A DNA stretch of 64,000 nucleotides from Mycoemilia scoparia. Its lineage: Eukaryota; Kickxellomycota; Kickxellomycetes; Kickxellales; Kickxellaceae. The stretch covers positions 62,001-126,000 of the forward strand of contig JANBPU010000026.1 in assembly GCA_027575805.1 (NCBI GenBank), given 5' to 3'. The position numbers and the translations under genes are program-made. Every line of letters starts with the position of its first letter. Position 1 is the stretch's first letter. The notes beneath the pieces are model-generated. The model worked only from the letters and a program-made list of their open reading frames with translations, did no database searches and was not told the origin of the DNA. Positions 1-11,854 of this stretch are shown here, one piece after another.

Positions 1-3000
1 CATACAACATGCGTAAATGGACTCGGTGGTATGTAGAACTCCGTGGCCCTGTCCTTGTTTTCTGGAACCTCCTTGATGCAAATCTCGCGCCATATCTCGA
101 TGCAATAACCGCCATGGTTGACGGTCAAGTTGCGCCCGATTCGCCCCAGTTCGAGGAGACCGTTGCTACAATCAAGCAGGTCGTCACGAAGCCCAATTTC
201 ATCAACATTACCGATGCCTCGTGCTCAGTGATCGGCACGCAAAAGAAGCGGAACGGCGTATGGGAGCTGCTGTCTTCTGGTGCCAATCGGTTCTTCATGC
301 AAGCCACGGATGATCGTGCTATGAATGACTGGGTTTTGGGAATTCGCATTGCCTGCTTTGAAGCCATGAAGCTTTACGAACTGTATACAATCGCCCTTAT
401 ACAGGAGCGACACAACCATGTCTTTTCACAAACCTTTGCTGGCGCCACAATCCCCTTTGATGTCGAAGTTAGATTTTCTGGCAGCAACGACTGGGTGTCA
501 TGTCGTCTGGAGTATTTGCAAACTCAAGGACGTCATACAATTCGCTTCTGTGCTGCCTCAGAATCAGACCAAAAAGACTCCGCCAACGCCGCAAAAAGCA
601 GCAGCGGTTCTAGCTCAATGGTACTGGCAACCATGAATGTTGTGCGGTCGATTTACTCTATTTATCCCGACCAGCTCGACCTTGTCGATGATGCCGTGAT
701 TGCAAAGATCGAAGGTGACTGTGATGTTGATCCCTCTCTGTTGCCCGCCCTGGAGGATGGCTCCCGCTGGACCCGCGGCTCCTACGCCCTTGTAATCTTC
801 CGCAGCCCAAACGACATGATCGAGTGCATAATGCAGGCATCAGACACATTTGGCCTTTTTGGTAGACCCGACGACTTCTATAATGACATGCTCCCAGACA
901 GCGATGGTCATTTTCTCCAACTTTCGAACATCGGTGGAAAATCTGTTGAGATCATGGAGCCTGTCACCGCAAGGAATATGCTGAATGAGTCTGCACGGTT
1001 GCTATACGTTGCCAGAACAAAACAGGAAAACTCCAGTGTAGATGGCATGGGTAATGCAGCTCAGGATGACGCCGCGGACAATGGGTATTCTAGCGACGAC
1101 GTTCCTTTGGTTAACAAGGCGCCTCTCCCACCACCCTCTCATGGAAACGGCTCGCCAAGCAATGATGCTCGCCAGTTTGCAAAGCAGAAATTGCAAAGCG
1201 ATAAAGAGTCCAGCACATCTTCCTCCTCCCTCCGCCTTGCCATACCTGGACTCTCTGGAAGAAAGAAGCATTCTGAGAAACATGCGTCTGGTGATGATGC
1301 ATTGTCGCCCAGAAATAGAAGTAGGACGGTCAGCAGTCAAGCCACCAGCAATGACGGTTTAAACATCAGCGGCACAGACTTAAGTGGCTCAGGGAAAGGA
1401 GAAAGGAAGTTCATGCCGTTCTCCTTGAAGAAAAAGAAGCGGTCCGACAGTAAAAAGTCTGGGCAAGATGATGTAAAGGCCCCTGTAAAGGATACTAAGC
1501 CAGAAAGCAAAAAGTCTCCAACTGAGGGCTCTACTTCCAAGACATCGCCGGCTATTGAACATATCCAGAAAGGCGTTGAGAGCATCTCAATCGGGTCTGA
1601 TAAGGTTAACACACTACCATCTCAAGTTAGTTCTCAAAGAGGACAGGCAAAAATTTCCAGCACAGTGAATGCAACAACTGCTGAGCACGAGAGGGAAAGT
1701 GTCAAGCCACAAATGACCACTCAGCAGGTCCAAAACGTGCCGCCAAGGAGATTGGACTTATCTTCGGATGACTCTGATGGTGATGAGCCTTTGGCAACAA
1801 GGGCCCAGAAATTTAGGAATGCAGGTAACACGGGCTCCAATGGCGTCTCTCTTCGGTCTGGCTCTGGAGAAAACACGCCCAGACAAAACAGCGCCGTTAC
1901 TTCAATGTACAACACAAGTTCTTCCGATGCATTCAACTCCATGGGTCGTGCCTCTATTGCTGCAAATGGTGATATGTATCAGAACATGATGTATCAGCAA
2001 CAAGGCTTTGGTCAAGGACAGTATGCTACTATGCCGAGCGGCATGGGCATGAACCGGCCAGCAACCCAGTTTTTCCAATATGGTATGCAGCCACAGCATC
2101 AACAACAATTCGGTCAAATGGCTCACCAGCCAATGATGGGAGCACCTTACCAATCTATGCCTCAACAGCAAACCTTACTCGGAATGGCGGATTCCTATAG
2201 CTACAACGGAATGAATGATTACGATTCATATGGCGGACCACTTCTAACCCTCGAAAAGAAAGCTGATCCTATTGAAAGGCCCACTGGGCTTGTTGGCGCA
2301 ATCGCAAGTCGTGAACAGGTACGTAACGACCAGAAATATCGTGATTCTAGCAGTCTCATGCGAGACCGTCAAATGCGACGCCAGCAGCAGCAGATGGTTG
2401 GTGGAAGCTTTATGGGCGCTATGCCGGCAATGATGCGCACAGGATCATCACCACACATGATGACTTACGGCCAGGGGCACTACGATGATGCCATGTCTGT
2501 GGCTAGCGGGACTTCCAACCACTTTGGTGGAATGCCTGGGGCAATGATGCGCAATTCCATGTATATGAACAACCCAAACATGATGAACGATCCCACTGGT
2601 CGCTTCTCCATGGTTGGACAAGGATTTAACAGAAACTCGGTCATGATGAACCAGATGCAGGCCAACCCGATGGCGTTTCAGCAACAGCAGATGATGATGA
2701 ACCAAATGCAGGGTCGTCAGATGTCCGCATACATACCAAACTCTGGAATGGGCATTGTTGGTTATGGAGAAGACGATGACGATGTTGCTCTCTCTAACTT
2801 TTCTGGCAATCGAGGTTCCAATGGCATCGACAATCACCCCTTGCGAGCAGCTATGGGGTCACGCATGTCTGCCTCGACACCACACCTCCTTGGCCAGGTG
2901 CCTCGTCCAGGATCAGCATATGGAGTTGGTGGCATGGCTGCAGCCCCCGTTCAAAACGCCCAGGCCAATTCCTATAAGCTTCCAACAGCAACATCGTCAG

Positions 3001-3791
3001 GTAACCTTGGGAGTCTTAACGGGTTCAGAAATAGTTTGAGCTTCAACTCATCCCCTTTGGGGCAGAATGACATTATGGCCTCTGCTGCACAATCCCGCCA
3101 CTCAATAATGTCGTCTGGCTCTGGATCTGGAAACTCTAGCAATTCTTCTCCTTTGGCTGTCCAAGCCAAACCTATCTCAAGTCAGTCAAAGTGGGTCAAG
3201 AAGGCTCCAACTGTGGCAGACCCCGGTCAGTACTCGGCAAATGGTGGGTATGACGATGGATTTGGTACAAAGCCCTCGGCAAAGTCCTATTCAAAGGGAC
3301 GCGAGCAAGCAGCAGCAGCAGCAGCACCAAGGTCCCCATTAAGATCACAGGCCCAAGTTCATGCCACCAGTAATGTCTATGAGATACCTGGAAAGCCCAG
3401 AGTCAGGAACATGGCTACAACACGCCTGGCTTCAAACCAATATCTTAGCGATGATGGCGAACAAAGTGATGATGACAACCCATACGGGACTGATGACGAT
3501 GATAGCGATGCTTCAGCCAAGCTTGAGCACGAGTATCCACTGTCGATCCCGCAGGCCATGGCAGTTCAATTTGAACTGTTTTTAGACCACTGCACTGACG
3601 TCAAGCCCTACACCAGTACTTCACACAGCAAGGCCTACAAGGCTTACACAAGCTTCTGTTCACGCAATGGGGTTCCTGATAAGTCTGTTGCCCTTAGCAA
3701 GCAGTTTTCCAAAATGATGGAGTGTGCCGACTGGAAGCTCGATAAATCCAGCAAAGATGATCCCAAGTACAAAGATATTTGCTTGACATAA
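1..3791 (+). CDS. PH-domain protein, Skg3/Caf120-like (5' partial)
   Basis: The frame is open from the left edge; the ATG at 9 lies inside the PH fold (WTRWYVELRGPVLVFW strand pair), so the true start is outside the window. Visible length is 1260 residues. Order: second part of a PH domain (about 1-125), a conserved segment to about 345, a long Ser/Lys-rich disordered linker (about 345-640), a Met/Gln-rich low-complexity region (about 650-930), more Ser/Gly-rich linker, then an acidic stretch and a folded-looking C-terminus (about 1180-1260). In yeasts the Skg3/Caf120 family is linked to bud-neck/cell-wall and Ccr4-Not functions. The family assignment rests on the PH portion only. The C-terminal block (AYTSFCSRNG pattern) is discussed as a finding. 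No intron is seen in this long ORF. Confidence 0.7.
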   Translation, partial: YNMRKWTRWYVELRGPVLVFWNLLDANLAPYLDAITAMVDGQVAPDSPQFEETVATIKQVVTKPNFINITDASCSVIGTQKKRNGVWELLSSGANRFFMQATDDRAMNDWVLGIRIACFEAMKLYELYTIALIQERHNHVFSQTFAGATIPFDVEVRFSGSNDWVSCRLEYLQTQGRHTIRFCAASESDQKDSANAAKSSSGSSSMVLATMNVVRSIYSIYPDQLDLVDDAVIAKIEGDCDVDPSLLPALEDGSRWTRGSYALVIFRSPNDMIECIMQASDTFGLFGRPDDFYNDMLPDSDGHFLQLSNIGGKSVEIMEPVTARNMLNESARLLYVARTKQENSSVDGMGNAAQDDAADNGYSSDDVPLVNKAPLPPPSHGNGSPSNDARQFAKQKLQSDKESSTSSSSLRLAIPGLSGRKKHSEKHASGDDALSPRNRSRTVSSQATSNDGLNISGTDLSGSGKGERKFMPFSLKKKKRSDSKKSGQDDVKAPVKDTKPESKKSPTEGSTSKTSPAIEHIQKGVESISIGSDKVNTLPSQVSSQRGQAKISSTVNATTAEHERESVKPQMTTQQVQNVPPRRLDLSSDDSDGDEPLATRAQKFRNAGNTGSNGVSLRSGSGENTPRQNSAVTSMYNTSSSDAFNSMGRASIAANGDMYQNMMYQQQGFGQGQYATMPSGMGMNRPATQFFQYGMQPQHQQQFGQMAHQPMMGAPYQSMPQQQTLLGMADSYSYNGMNDYDSYGGPLLTLEKKADPIERPTGLVGAIASREQVRNDQKYRDSSSLMRDRQMRRQQQQMVGGSFMGAMPAMMRTGSSPHMMTYGQGHYDDAMSVASGTSNHFGGMPGAMMRNSMYMNNPNMMNDPTGRFSMVGQGFNRNSVMMNQMQANPMAFQQQQMMMNQMQGRQMSAYIPNSGMGIVGYGEDDDDVALSNFSGNRGSNGIDNHPLRAAMGSRMSASTPHLLGQVPRPGSAYGVGGMAAAPVQNAQANSYKLPTATSSGNLGSLNGFRNSLSFNSSPLGQNDIMASAAQSRHSIMSSGSGSGNSSNSSPLAVQAKPISSQSKWVKKAPTVADPGQYSANGGYDDGFGTKPSAKSYSKGREQAAAAAAPRSPLRSQAQVHATSNVYEIPGKPRVRNMATTRLASNQYLSDDGEQSDDDNPYGTDDDDSDASAKLEHEYPLSIPQAMAVQFELFLDHCTDVKPYTSTSHSKAYKAYTSFCSRNGVPDKSVALSKQFSKMMECADWKLDKSSKDDPKYKDICLT

Positions 3792-4519
3792 AAGCGGCAC
3801 AATTTTCATGATCTGAATATCAAGCATGCCTGGGCTTTATTGGCTCACGCTCTTGCAGCCTTGGTGGATTTAGTTCATGGCTGTTGTTTTTGCATTGCTG
3901 TAAATATATATGGCCTTGCTTCTGTGTGATACTCACCAATGCTTTTACCGCAACAGGGCTTTATTTTGACTCTCACCTTGCATATTTCTCATACTCTATT
4001 TCCTTAGTATCTTTTTAACTACTACTAGTACTACTCTACACAGAAACAGCTATCATACAATTACTCCTTGATCTTAATTGTGAAGTGCGTTGTGCACTAC
4101 CACCACCATTATTACTACAACTCCTCCGCCAGCCATCGTGACTGCACTTTTATATATTTTTTCAGTAGGTTCTTTTTATTAAACCATTTATTCTAGTTTT
4201 ACTAAAATAATACATAATTTTTCAGGTCTCAAATTAACATACCAGTCTGGGCTTTGTTCACTTTTCCAGGTTAAACTTTGCTAGAACCAATAAATTGGAT
4301 GATTCTTGATCCGGATCACCCCCATTGCATCAAATCATAAAAATTCAAAATAAACAAAAGCACACACATTTGTCTGCTAGGAATAAAAAACAACATCATA
4401 CCACAGGTCTATAACGAAGCCAGAAACGCTTTAAAAAGGATCCGAGTTCTTCTTTCTTGTTGTTTATCTACACATCTAATTATCCATAGGTTTTATTTTA
4501 CTTGGCACAAAACACAATC
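3792..4519. other. Intergenic, no gene seen
   Basis: AT-rich stretch between the PH-protein stop and FEN1. It should hold the 3' UTR of the former and the FEN1 promoter. I see no ORF with coding character and no repeat. Confidence 0.6.
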
Positions 4520-6166
4520 ATGGGAATTCACAGTCTGACAAAAGTAATTGGAGACAACGCAGCGTCTGCTTTGAAAAGCAATGATATAAAAACTTATGTC
4601 GGGCGCAAGGTTGCAATAGATGCATCCATGAGTATATATCAGTTCCTTATTGCAGTCCGTGGTCAGGACGGACAGAACCTGACAAATGAGGCAGGTGAAA
4701 CCACAAGGTATGATTTTATTTGGTCGCTGCTGCAAATTAGCCATTTCATTATAAACTGTAACTTGCAAATACGATTATTATTATTATTATTATTATTATG
4801 TTATTACCAAATGCCAATATTTATTGTTTGTTTGTGCATATACATATATATATCTGACTATAGTCATCTCATCGGTATGTTTTATCGAACCATTCGTATG
4901 GTAGAGAACGGAATCAAGCCCGTGTATGTTTTTGATGGGAAACCACCACTTCTTAAATCTGGCGAGGTAAGTACTTGCGCATAGCCATATTGTGTCATGA
5001 TGATGACGAGCAAAGCCTTTTGAGTAGCCAATTAAGCCATCACTCTAAGTATGTCTTTTTGAAGCTAACAGTAACAACCCCCGGTTCTTGTTTGCGTTCC
5101 TTTATATTTCGTTACCATGCATAGCTGGCTAAACGCTTGGATCGGCGAGTAGAGGCAGAAAAGAATCTTGAGGCCGCCAAAGAGGCTGGAGATACCGAAC
5201 TTATAGACAAAATGACAAGAAGAACTGTTAGGGTTTCAAAAGAACATAACGAAGAATGCAAGCGGCTATTGGAATTGATGGGGATTCCCATTGTGAATGC
5301 TCCGTGTGAAGCTGAGGCTCAATGTGCGGCTCTAGCAAAATCCGGAAAGGTATGGGCGGCTGCTTCAGAGGATATGGACACTCTGTGCTTTGGTACACCA
5401 ATCCTCTTGAGACATTTGACATTTAGTGAGGCCCGAAAAATGCCAATAGATGAATTCCACTTAGATAAAGTGCTTGATGGCCTTGGACTGAGTCAGGATG
5501 AGGTAAGCAATTAGCCTAATGATTTTCGGCTATCAATCTCTCCCCCACCCCGCTTTGTAGCAAACAGCATTCATTTATATATACCTATTTGTATCCATGC
5601 AATAGTTTATTGATCTCTGTATCATGCTCGGATGTGACTACACAGGCACCATAAAGGGTGTTGGCCCCAAGACTGCTACCAGTCTAATACAGAAACACAA
5701 AACAATCGAACAGGTCATAAAGAATCTAAAGGAGTCGCAGACTGTACCCGAGGAATGGAATTATGCTGAAGTGCGCAAGCTGTTTACACATCCCGAGGTC
5801 CTAGACCCCAGCGAGGTTGATCTAAAATGGTCGCCCCCAAATGAAGAGGGTCTGAGGCAGTTCCTTGTTGATGAAAAGGGATTCAACGAAGATAGAATCG
5901 CCAAGGGTATTGAGAAGCTCAAGAAGGGGGCAAAGACGGCCACTCAGGGGCGCCTAGACAGCTTTTTCAAGCCCATGTCCGGAAAGTCCAATGGGACCAA
6001 GCGAAAGGTAATGTCTTGGTAAATTATCATTAATTGATGATGAGTAGATAATAAGCCGTGCATAACTCAAAAATCCTTTCTGCTATAGGCTGACAAAAAA
6101 CCCGGTACGTCGGATTCAACATCTAAAAAGGCAAAGTCTGGATCTAAACGTACAAAAACAAAATAA
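4520..6166 (+). CDS. FEN1: Flap endonuclease 1
   Basis: Five exons: 4520-4707, 4864-4966, 5125-5502, 5606-6007, 6089-6166; total 382 aa, the usual FEN1 length. It is a structure-specific nuclease that removes 5' flaps in Okazaki-fragment maturation and long-patch base-excision repair, in the nucleus. The N-terminal block starts [10 protein letters not shown], followed by IDASMS and VFDGKPP, the I-domain EAEAQCA and SEDMDTL motifs, and the H3TH segment [16 protein letters not shown]. These carry the acidic metal ligands. A PCNA-interacting box (QGRLDSFF) sits near the C-terminus, followed by a Lys-rich tail encoded by the last exon. All junctions keep frame (188+103+378+402+78 nt). The first intron holds a (TTA)n microsatellite. 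Orthology to yeast RAD27/rad2 is secure. Confidence 0.97.
4774..4800. repeat. (TTA)n microsatellite in FEN1 intron 1
   Basis: About nine tandem TTA/ATT triplets lie inside the first FEN1 intron. Simple-sequence repeat, probably length-polymorphic. Confidence 0.9.
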
Positions 6167-6377
6167 TAGCATTTTTGTGAATATACATTGTAGCTGCACA
6201 AACTCTTGAATGTTTATATATATTTGTGTTATGTACCCAGATTTTCTATATTAGTTCTTTTAAAAATAGTGAGGTATACAGTTCTTGAAGGCATCAAAGT
6301 GAAAGAGTGTGCACAAGTAAGAAAGCAATATTGTTGTATAAAAATGGTTTTGGGCGCCTAGGGCAGCATAGTGGAGT

Positions 6378-7325
6378 TCAAAGAGATTTTATGTAGAGGA
6401 TTAGGTTGTGGATTGATATCATCTTGAGACCATGCTCTTTTGCAAATGCTTTGCAGTCATCACGTCGCTTCATTGTCCCATCATCATTAACCAGCTCACA
6501 AAGAACACCGGCTGGGAATCTACCAGCCAAACGGGCCAGATCGACGGCTGCTTCCGTATGTCCCGCACGCTTCAACACGCCACCTTCTTTTGGTCTCAGG
6601 GGGAGAACATGGCCTGGCCTCCTCAAAGCTCCTGGGTCGGTGATATTTGCATCTGCTAGGGTTCGTACTGTGCGACACCTGTCGAACGCCGATATTCCTG
6701 TTGTTGTTCCTTCACTGGCATCGACGGTGATTGTGTATTGCGTACGAAGAGGATCTGTGCTGTCCTTGACCATGAGAGGAAGTTGAAGGGCATCCAGACG
6801 GTCTGGATCTACCGAGCAGCATATAAATCCACTATAAATGGACAAATTTGTAGTCAAAGATTATTTTAGCTTGTCATGATCCACCGATCTGATAATAGTA
6901 ATAATAATAATAGTGCGGACAACACGCCGCTTCCTGGATTTATAGTATCTTTTCTTACCTGGTATATCTTATTGTAAAGGCCATAAGTTCGGGTGTGGCA
7001 AGATCAGCAGCAAAAATCAAGTCTCCCTCATTTTCACGGTCCTCGTTATCTACAACTATGACTGCTTTTCCCGCAGCTATAGAGGAATTTTATACATAGA
7101 CTTTATATTATAGTTGGCTGTGTGTGCAGAATTTTCATCGTCGTATACTAGTTGGCTATGCTCATGATATATGTATAAAGCTTTAGGCTCACCAAAATCC
7201 TCTATTGCGTCCTTTACAGGGTCAAATTCAAAAGAAATTGAGGTATCCCTTTGGGGCTCTGTGGACTCAGTCTGTCCATTATGAGCACCATTCAGAGAGT
7301 CTGATTTCGAACTAAGTGAAGGCAT
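6378..7325 (-). CDS. RIB3: 3,4-dihydroxy-2-butanone 4-phosphate synthase
   Basis: Three exons on the minus strand: 7325-7193, 7076-6959, 6831-6378; 133+118+454 nt gives 234 aa. It converts ribulose 5-phosphate to the four-carbon precursor of riboflavin (lumazine branch). Signature blocks are present in order: [16 protein letters not shown] with the acidic metal/substrate loop, the YTSGFICC segment, the [15 protein letters not shown] block, the [10 protein letters not shown] block with its catalytic His, and [14 protein letters not shown]. It is a stand-alone RIB3 without a fused GTP cyclohydrolase II domain, as usual in fungi. The start was chosen at the first Met after which the acidic N-terminal extension begins. 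The gene converges with FEN1, with only about 210 nt between stops. Confidence 0.96.
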
Positions 7326-8695
7326 TTGAAGGTGTTTAATTTGAGCACTAGGAATATAAGCGCACACAGTGCAACTGCTGGTAAGGGTAGAAAAAAACAA
7401 AGTAAAAAGTGCAATAAATTACAGGGGCGGCGAAGAAGCAGGAATGAGCGAGACCATAAAAACGACAAAGACGGCTAAAGAATTAGTCCTATGGAGGGTT
7501 GGATCCTTGGATCGCTGCTTTTATATAGCTCCTCTGATATTGTCTCTCGGTCATTGGTGTGAGGGCGCTCTGGGGCTCATGGGTCTGTTTTGTGTGCCGG
7601 TGTTTCAAATGCTAGTGTGATTACTAAAATCCTGCGTGTGAGCCTGGCACTCAAGCTTTCAGTTTAGTAATGCTAGATGCAGGTTACTCTTTGCTTAGCA
7701 ATACCGGTTTTTACTAAACTGCTACACTCTCAATGTCTTTGAAAGTTATATTTATCGGCTAAGGTGCCTTGCCATGAAAACACACATATAAACCAAATCT
7801 CTTTGGCTTTTAGCGTTATTGGAAGCAGCCATGGTTACATACACATGTGCGTGAGGTATAGCGTATTAATTTTCTTGCTGACATTAATGCTAGCCATGGC
7901 CGTCATAGGAGGCATACTATTCTGTTGATTGTGTTTACCTTGCTGCTATATTGTAAACATTCACTAATATGAGTGCTATCTGTTGAAGCCTCAGTCTACA
8001 TTCGACAAAATAGGCCTGGAAAATGCTATACTGTTGCTGTGAGCCATACCTGCTCATCACTCCTTAAGCCGATTCTTTGGTTCAGTCACAAGCAGAGGTT
8101 TAGCACTATGTGTGAATTTTCGAGATTTCTATCTGCGCTTTTTTGGTAGACTTTATTATTAAAATAGCTTGTTGATTGTCTGTAATTAGTAATCCATTGA
8201 CACATCAAGGACCAGTCCTGCTGATGGCAGTAGCTTAGACGCAGATATTAATGGCAGAATAGTAGATTTTCACTCTATCTCAAAGCATTGCACAGTGGTC
8301 CAGAGACATGTTTGGGCCATATAGTGGAAGCATGCAGACTGCTACTTTTCTGCTGACCACCGATCGAACATTGACAAGCCAACTCATACGGATCATAATT
8401 TTTGAAGGGTGAAAGTTTACTAGTAAAATTGGACATCCACTTGGCTGTGATTGCGCCTATAATCATTGGTTACCAAAATTTACCCTTCAAAAATTATTGC
8501 CCATATATCTGCAAGACATCGCCACAGTTACTATTGCTGCTACTACTAATATCCGAAGCATCAAAGGTTGATCAGATAACAACATAATCTCTAAAGAAAC
8601 AGCTGGTATTGACATTATTATATAAATTTAATAAAAAATCATCGAAGGCCAAGGGCAGAAAATGAAATGGATATTAAAAATCAAATATCGAAAAA
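7326..8695. other. Intergenic, contains one MITE
   Basis: Upstream region of RIB3 and downstream region of the next minus-strand gene. Apart from the inverted-repeat element at 8385-8506 I see no supported gene. Short ORFs lack coding character. Confidence 0.55.
8385..8506 (-). mobile_element. TIR element copy 1 (MITE-like)
   Basis: About 122 bp. Both ends carry the inverted repeat core TTTTTGAAGGGTGA, with outer ends close to TGG...CCA flanked by TA dinucleotides. The interior (ggctgtgattgcgcctataatca) is the reverse of the family's forward orientation. No coding capacity. Confidence 0.8.
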
Positions 8696-10096
8696 CTACA
8701 ATGCTGGCTGAAGATTATAATGGCCAGAGCTGCTGTGGAAAGTTCTCATGTAGGACTGCTGGGCATGTTGCTTATTGCTGAAATGGCGGTGGGGCTGCTG
8801 ATGAGTCTGAGAATACCGGGCTGCTCTCTGGGCAATAATCATTCCTGGGTGGGGCATTAGCGAAGCACGCTTGCGTTCAAGAGATGTCTCGGACTTTGCG
8901 GCGGCACTATAGCCATAGATGGAGTTACGGTTGCTGTAACCATTTGCTAGGGCTTTTTGAGGAGGCTGGTATGGATAAGCAAGTGGCAGCTGTGGGTGTT
9001 GGGTTTTTGTAATGAAGGCTGGGTACTGGTGGTGGCTAGCTCTCCTGAACTGCTTAATCTGCTCTTGAGTCTGGTGGGGGTGATTTACGAACGGTGTGCT
9101 AGAAGAACTCCTGGTCAGTGCTTGGCCAGAAAGCTGTGTCAAGTGTGCCTGCATACTCTTTCTTCTGTCCTTTGCACCAGTGCTTGTTTCGGTAGCTGCC
9201 CTTTGCAAATGGAGGCAAAGGCTTGGGTCTGCATTGAAAAGGACAGAGTATTGCTGACTGGCATGTCGTCTCTTTGTTGGAGACGTGTGTGGGTTTGGAG
9301 CAGGAGACACAGAAATTGGAGCAAACTTGCTGTCAAAGATATGCTGGTGGCCCTTTGCGTGGGATTTTTCGGATCTTGAGCATGTCATCTGGGTGATAGA
9401 CTTTGGGCTCGATGATGTGGACTTTGACCACACAGTTTCGTCACTGGACGTTTCGTTAGAATCTTCTCCAAGGTCGCCCAGGTCCCGCGAACCTGATATC
9501 AGGACTTGGCGATAATAGCTTGATGGCTGAAGTAGAGAGACACGCTTGTGGTGCTTTCCGTTCTGGCTTCTTCTCTTGTTCTTGTCAACAGTATCGATGC
9601 TCTTGGAATCACAATCCCTGCCATCTGGCGAAGATTCAAAGTCAACAGCTGTTGAAGTTGTGGATGGGATCTGCTTTAGTTTCGGAATGGGTTGATCAGA
9701 GCAGAGATTCTGAAGCTGGGGCTTGGTGGGACGTGAAGTGTTTCTATGAAGCTCGCTGCCGATCGCCGGAGTTGACATGTTGGTGTGGGTATATACATGG
9801 TGCTTCCTGGAAATCTTATCCCTTGTCGTGTGGTTACGATTCAGGGGTTTACTATTATTATTATTATTGCTATTTCCATGTTCAACATTTTTGGTGTTAT
9901 TTGTACTTTCTTTAGCTTGAGACTCCTCAGTTTCCCTCTCGCTGTTCTCTGAAGAATCATTGGCTGACTCGGGAGTTTTCTTGAATAGCCTCAGCTTCTT
10001 CCAAAACGAACGCATTCTCTTTATTCCGGTGCGTGGACTGGCATTGGACTCAGGCATTCCCGATATGTACTGTGGTGTTAGTATTGATGTGGCCAA
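8696..10096 (-). CDS. Low-complexity basic protein, unrecognised
   Basis: A single uninterrupted 466-codon frame. A basic amphipathic patch near the N-terminus (KRMRSFWKKLRLFKK, about residues 27-40) could bind membrane or nucleic acid. It is followed by an acidic Glu/Ser stretch, an Asn run encoded by an (ATT)n tract, and long Ser/His/Gln-rich disordered sequence to a Tyr/His-rich end. No catalytic domain or membrane span is visible. The start could also be the Met at codon 14. The composition is typical of a fungal regulatory or scaffold protein; no function can be given. The neighbouring intergenic DNA is stop-rich, which supports this being a real coding frame. Confidence 0.6.
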   Translation of the reverse strand: MATSILTPQYISGMPESNASPRTGIKRMRSFWKKLRLFKKTPESANDSSENSERETEESQAKESTNNTKNVEHGNSNNNNNSKPLNRNHTTRDKISRKHHVYTHTNMSTPAIGSELHRNTSRPTKPQLQNLCSDQPIPKLKQIPSTTSTAVDFESSPDGRDCDSKSIDTVDKNKRRSQNGKHHKRVSLLQPSSYYRQVLISGSRDLGDLGEDSNETSSDETVWSKSTSSSPKSITQMTCSRSEKSHAKGHQHIFDSKFAPISVSPAPNPHTSPTKRRHASQQYSVLFNADPSLCLHLQRAATETSTGAKDRRKSMQAHLTQLSGQALTRSSSSTPFVNHPHQTQEQIKQFRRASHHQYPAFITKTQHPQLPLAYPYQPPQKALANGYSNRNSIYGYSAAAKSETSLERKRASLMPHPGMIIAQRAARYSQTHQQPHRHFSNKQHAQQSYMRTFHSSSGHYNLQPAL

Positions 10097-11377
10097 ATAG
10101 GGGGTTTATACAGAGACGGGAAGTCTAAACAATATATTAGAAAGGGATATGGATAATCGAGGTATATAATACACAGCAAGAGGACTCTTAGCGCTTGGGC
10201 TATAGGAAAGATTTACAATGGAGGCAATTAGGATAAAAAGGCCGAGGAGAAAAGCTTTCTGGACAGCAGAATAGACATACAGCAGGGTATATAAGTCTGG
10301 CAATTCTAAAACAAAAGGCAAACCCAACAGCCTGGTCTTAACCACGAGCTGCTGCCTGGTACATGTGATACTGCCCAACTTTGCATGTAAACAGAAGGGC
10401 CTTCTATTTTTCCTAAAGGCGATAACCTTCTTTTTCAAATCAACAAATAAAGCCATTGAAAAGCCCATTGACCAAAATCTTTGAATCTTGCGATGAGTCC
10501 TTTGACCAAAGCAGTGCATGTGCAGATGGCATTCGTACTACTGTCACTTACTTGCACTTGAAGGAAAACATGCATGCTTTTGGATTCAAGAAGATGGTAT
10601 GATGCCAGCTTTTGAAGCTGATAATTGTCGATATGCTAAGGTTTGTGGCTGCAAACACCCTTTAAGCTGCGATGCTCTTGGTTTTGGCTTTGTTATGGCT
10701 TTACTTTTTTTACTACTGCTGGGCCAGAGAAGGGCCTGCTTTGACATTGTCTGCTAGCTGCTGGGATATTGGATTCATTAAACTGTGAACTCACACTGGC
10801 AATCAGGCTAAATTTGGTGGTAAAGGATTTCTCTTTGTAATAGATAGCAATTGTGTGAGATCAGCTGTTGCCATGTCCCAGGACCTATTTTAACCAAGAT
10901 TGAATGAAATTCGGCCATGGACCTGGCTTCAGGCTAGTCAGTAAACACTGGGTCCGAGCATTGTTGACTTGGCAGTAGAGAGCAGTAGTATGTTTGTTTG
11001 TCACACAATAGCGATATTGCTTGTTTCACAAGATTTATTTACACTTCTAATTCATGGCTAAGTTTATCTGGTAACGTGTGTGCGCAGTGGCCTCTCTAAA
11101 AACAATGTGAAGAGTGCTTGCTGCCCAGGCTGTTCAGTAAAACCACAAATAAATCGTGTGGCCTCAAACTGGAATTATATGACGCTGTCCAGCCATTCGT
11201 CAAGATCATCGGCGGGCGCTTTTGGACTTGGCTGGCTACTGGCAGCCGGGTTCTTGTTTGCTATTGTCATTTCCGAAGCAGCCCGCATGCTGGGAATTAG
11301 GTCTATATGTTTGTAAAGGGATGTGAATATAAGAATAGAGTCTTGGCAATATTGTAGCTATTACTCTGATTCTTGAG
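10097..11377. other. Intergenic, no supported gene
   Basis: About 1.3 kb upstream of the 466-aa gene. A 137-codon minus-strand ORF (10106-10519) exists, but it ends just upstream of the gene and has no recognisable features. I read the stretch as 5' leader and promoter. Confidence 0.5.
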
Positions 11378-11817
11378 CTAGTCACCTTGCGCACCTTCTA
11401 GTTTATTCCCGGCGTTAAGTGAAACTTTGCCAGCAGCTCGTCGGGTGGACGCCGACTCTTTTCTGTCTCCATCAAATTCGTTCTACACAGCATACATTGT
11501 TAAAACATCAGGAAGCTCCTTCCGCATACAAATGCACTAGTTGCCAATTGTCTCGGGTAATTGTAGTTACCTTCTCTATTCCAAATACATCTTTAAGGAC
11601 CTGTGGGCTGACCTCCTTAACCAGACGGTGATATGGAATACTTAAAAGCTTCTCGATTATCTACAGGAATGATCGAATTAGCCATTGTAGATTTGTGCCT
11701 GCTCTATAGTTTTCAAGAATACTAACCTCTTCATCCTCAGAATCAAGCTGGCTTTCATGATCTTTAGAATTTTTATGGATTTTTAGGTTTCTATAATCAG
11801 TACCACCGTTCTCTAAA

Positions 11818-11854
<37 letters not shown>

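Noticed and set aside
6406..6786. 126-codon plus-strand ORF
   Set aside because: Antisense shadow of RIB3 exon 3.
10106..10519. 137-codon minus-strand ORF upstream of the 466-aa gene
   Set aside because: No domain, unusual composition, and it sits where the leader of the downstream gene should be.
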